Source of the DNA: Nonlabens arenilitoris
GTDB lineage: Bacteria; Bacteroidota; Bacteroidia; Flavobacteriales; Flavobacteriaceae
NCBI RefSeq assembly: GCF_002954765.1
Contig: NZ_MTPW01000001.1
Span: 310,001 to 374,000 of the forward strand
Direction of reading: 5' to 3'
Length of the DNA: 64,000 nucleotides
A program made the position numbers and the translations under genes. Under the pieces are notes generated by a model that saw only the letters and a program-made list of their open reading frames with translations, made no database searches and was not told the origin of the DNA. Below, in pieces: positions 63,941 through 64,000 of this stretch. How positions within the stretch are numbered: position 1 is the stretch's first letter; every line of letters begins with the position of its first letter.

Positions 63941-64000
63941 AAGTAATGTTGTGTCTTTTTTATTTGTCCCATTAGTTCATCAACAGGTCATAAGAATCTC

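Overview
The window is low-GC DNA from a marine-type Bacteroidota, most likely a member of the Flavobacteriaceae (a Nonlabens/Dokdonia-like genus would fit, but I cannot fix the genus). The evidence is a SusC-type TonB receptor with a polysaccharide-utilisation locus (PUL), a type IX secretion C-terminal domain, TAnnTTTG-type promoters, lipoprotein signals, and a tmRNA whose tag reads GENNYALAA.

Positions 1-21590 (all minus strand) form a laminarin (beta-1,3/1,6-glucan) PUL. In transcription order it holds: a SusR-like membrane regulator; a glycosidase fused to an outer-membrane barrel; a surface glycan-binding lipoprotein; a GH16 laminarinase; a large cytoplasmic phosphorylase (probably GH149); a GH17 lipoprotein; a GH30; an MFS sugar transporter fused to a GH17 domain; a second cytoplasmic-type GH17; and a SusC receptor running off the left edge. 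Surface enzymes would cut the glucan, SusC would bring oligosaccharides into the periplasm, the MFS protein into the cytoplasm, and the GH17 domain and phosphorylase would finish them. Three genes carry lesions: single-base frameshifts in the regulator and SusC, and a nonsense codon plus a frameshift in the second GH17. The locus as read looks inactive or decaying, unless these are sequencing errors.

Positions 21.7-26.7 kb hold a DnaQ-like exonuclease, a small secreted protein and part of a surface-polysaccharide cluster (flippase, sugar aminotransferase, acyltransferase). Positions 26.8-35.0 kb are the most novel-looking part: an ECF sigma factor and a membrane TPR (putative anti-sigma) protein, divergent from a small lipoprotein, a periplasmic TPR-CHAT (caspase-like) protease anchored by a C-terminal helix, and a cysteine-rich T9SS-exported protein. 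Three copies of a bipartite element (GGGTAACAAA, 13 nt, AACA) precede the lipoprotein, the T9SS gene, and a structured non-coding stretch that ends in a strong terminator.

Positions 35-57.7 kb are mostly housekeeping and small operons: typA, a SlyD-like PPIase, a PNGase F-like protein, ffh, folD, a redoxin/rhodanese/MBL sulfur group ending in kdsA, a di-haem peroxidase, a GH25 lysozyme, and two operons that share a TACTTTG-N5-CAAAGTA operator with the winged-helix regulator encoded between them. An AlaDH/PNT-like dehydrogenase and a cupredoxin with an incomplete copper site follow. The tmRNA lies at 57.9 kb.

Positions 58.4-64 kb (minus strand) carry a FadR-type GntR regulator with a UxuR-like operator, KDPG aldolase, KDG kinase and two sulfatases: the start of a sulfated-uronan degradation locus that continues past the right edge. 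Scattered across the whole window is a 16-bp palindrome, CGCTTTCGCGAAAGCG: ten perfect copies and several variants, between genes and inside them, where it nearly always reads as Ala-Phe-Ala-Lys-Ala.
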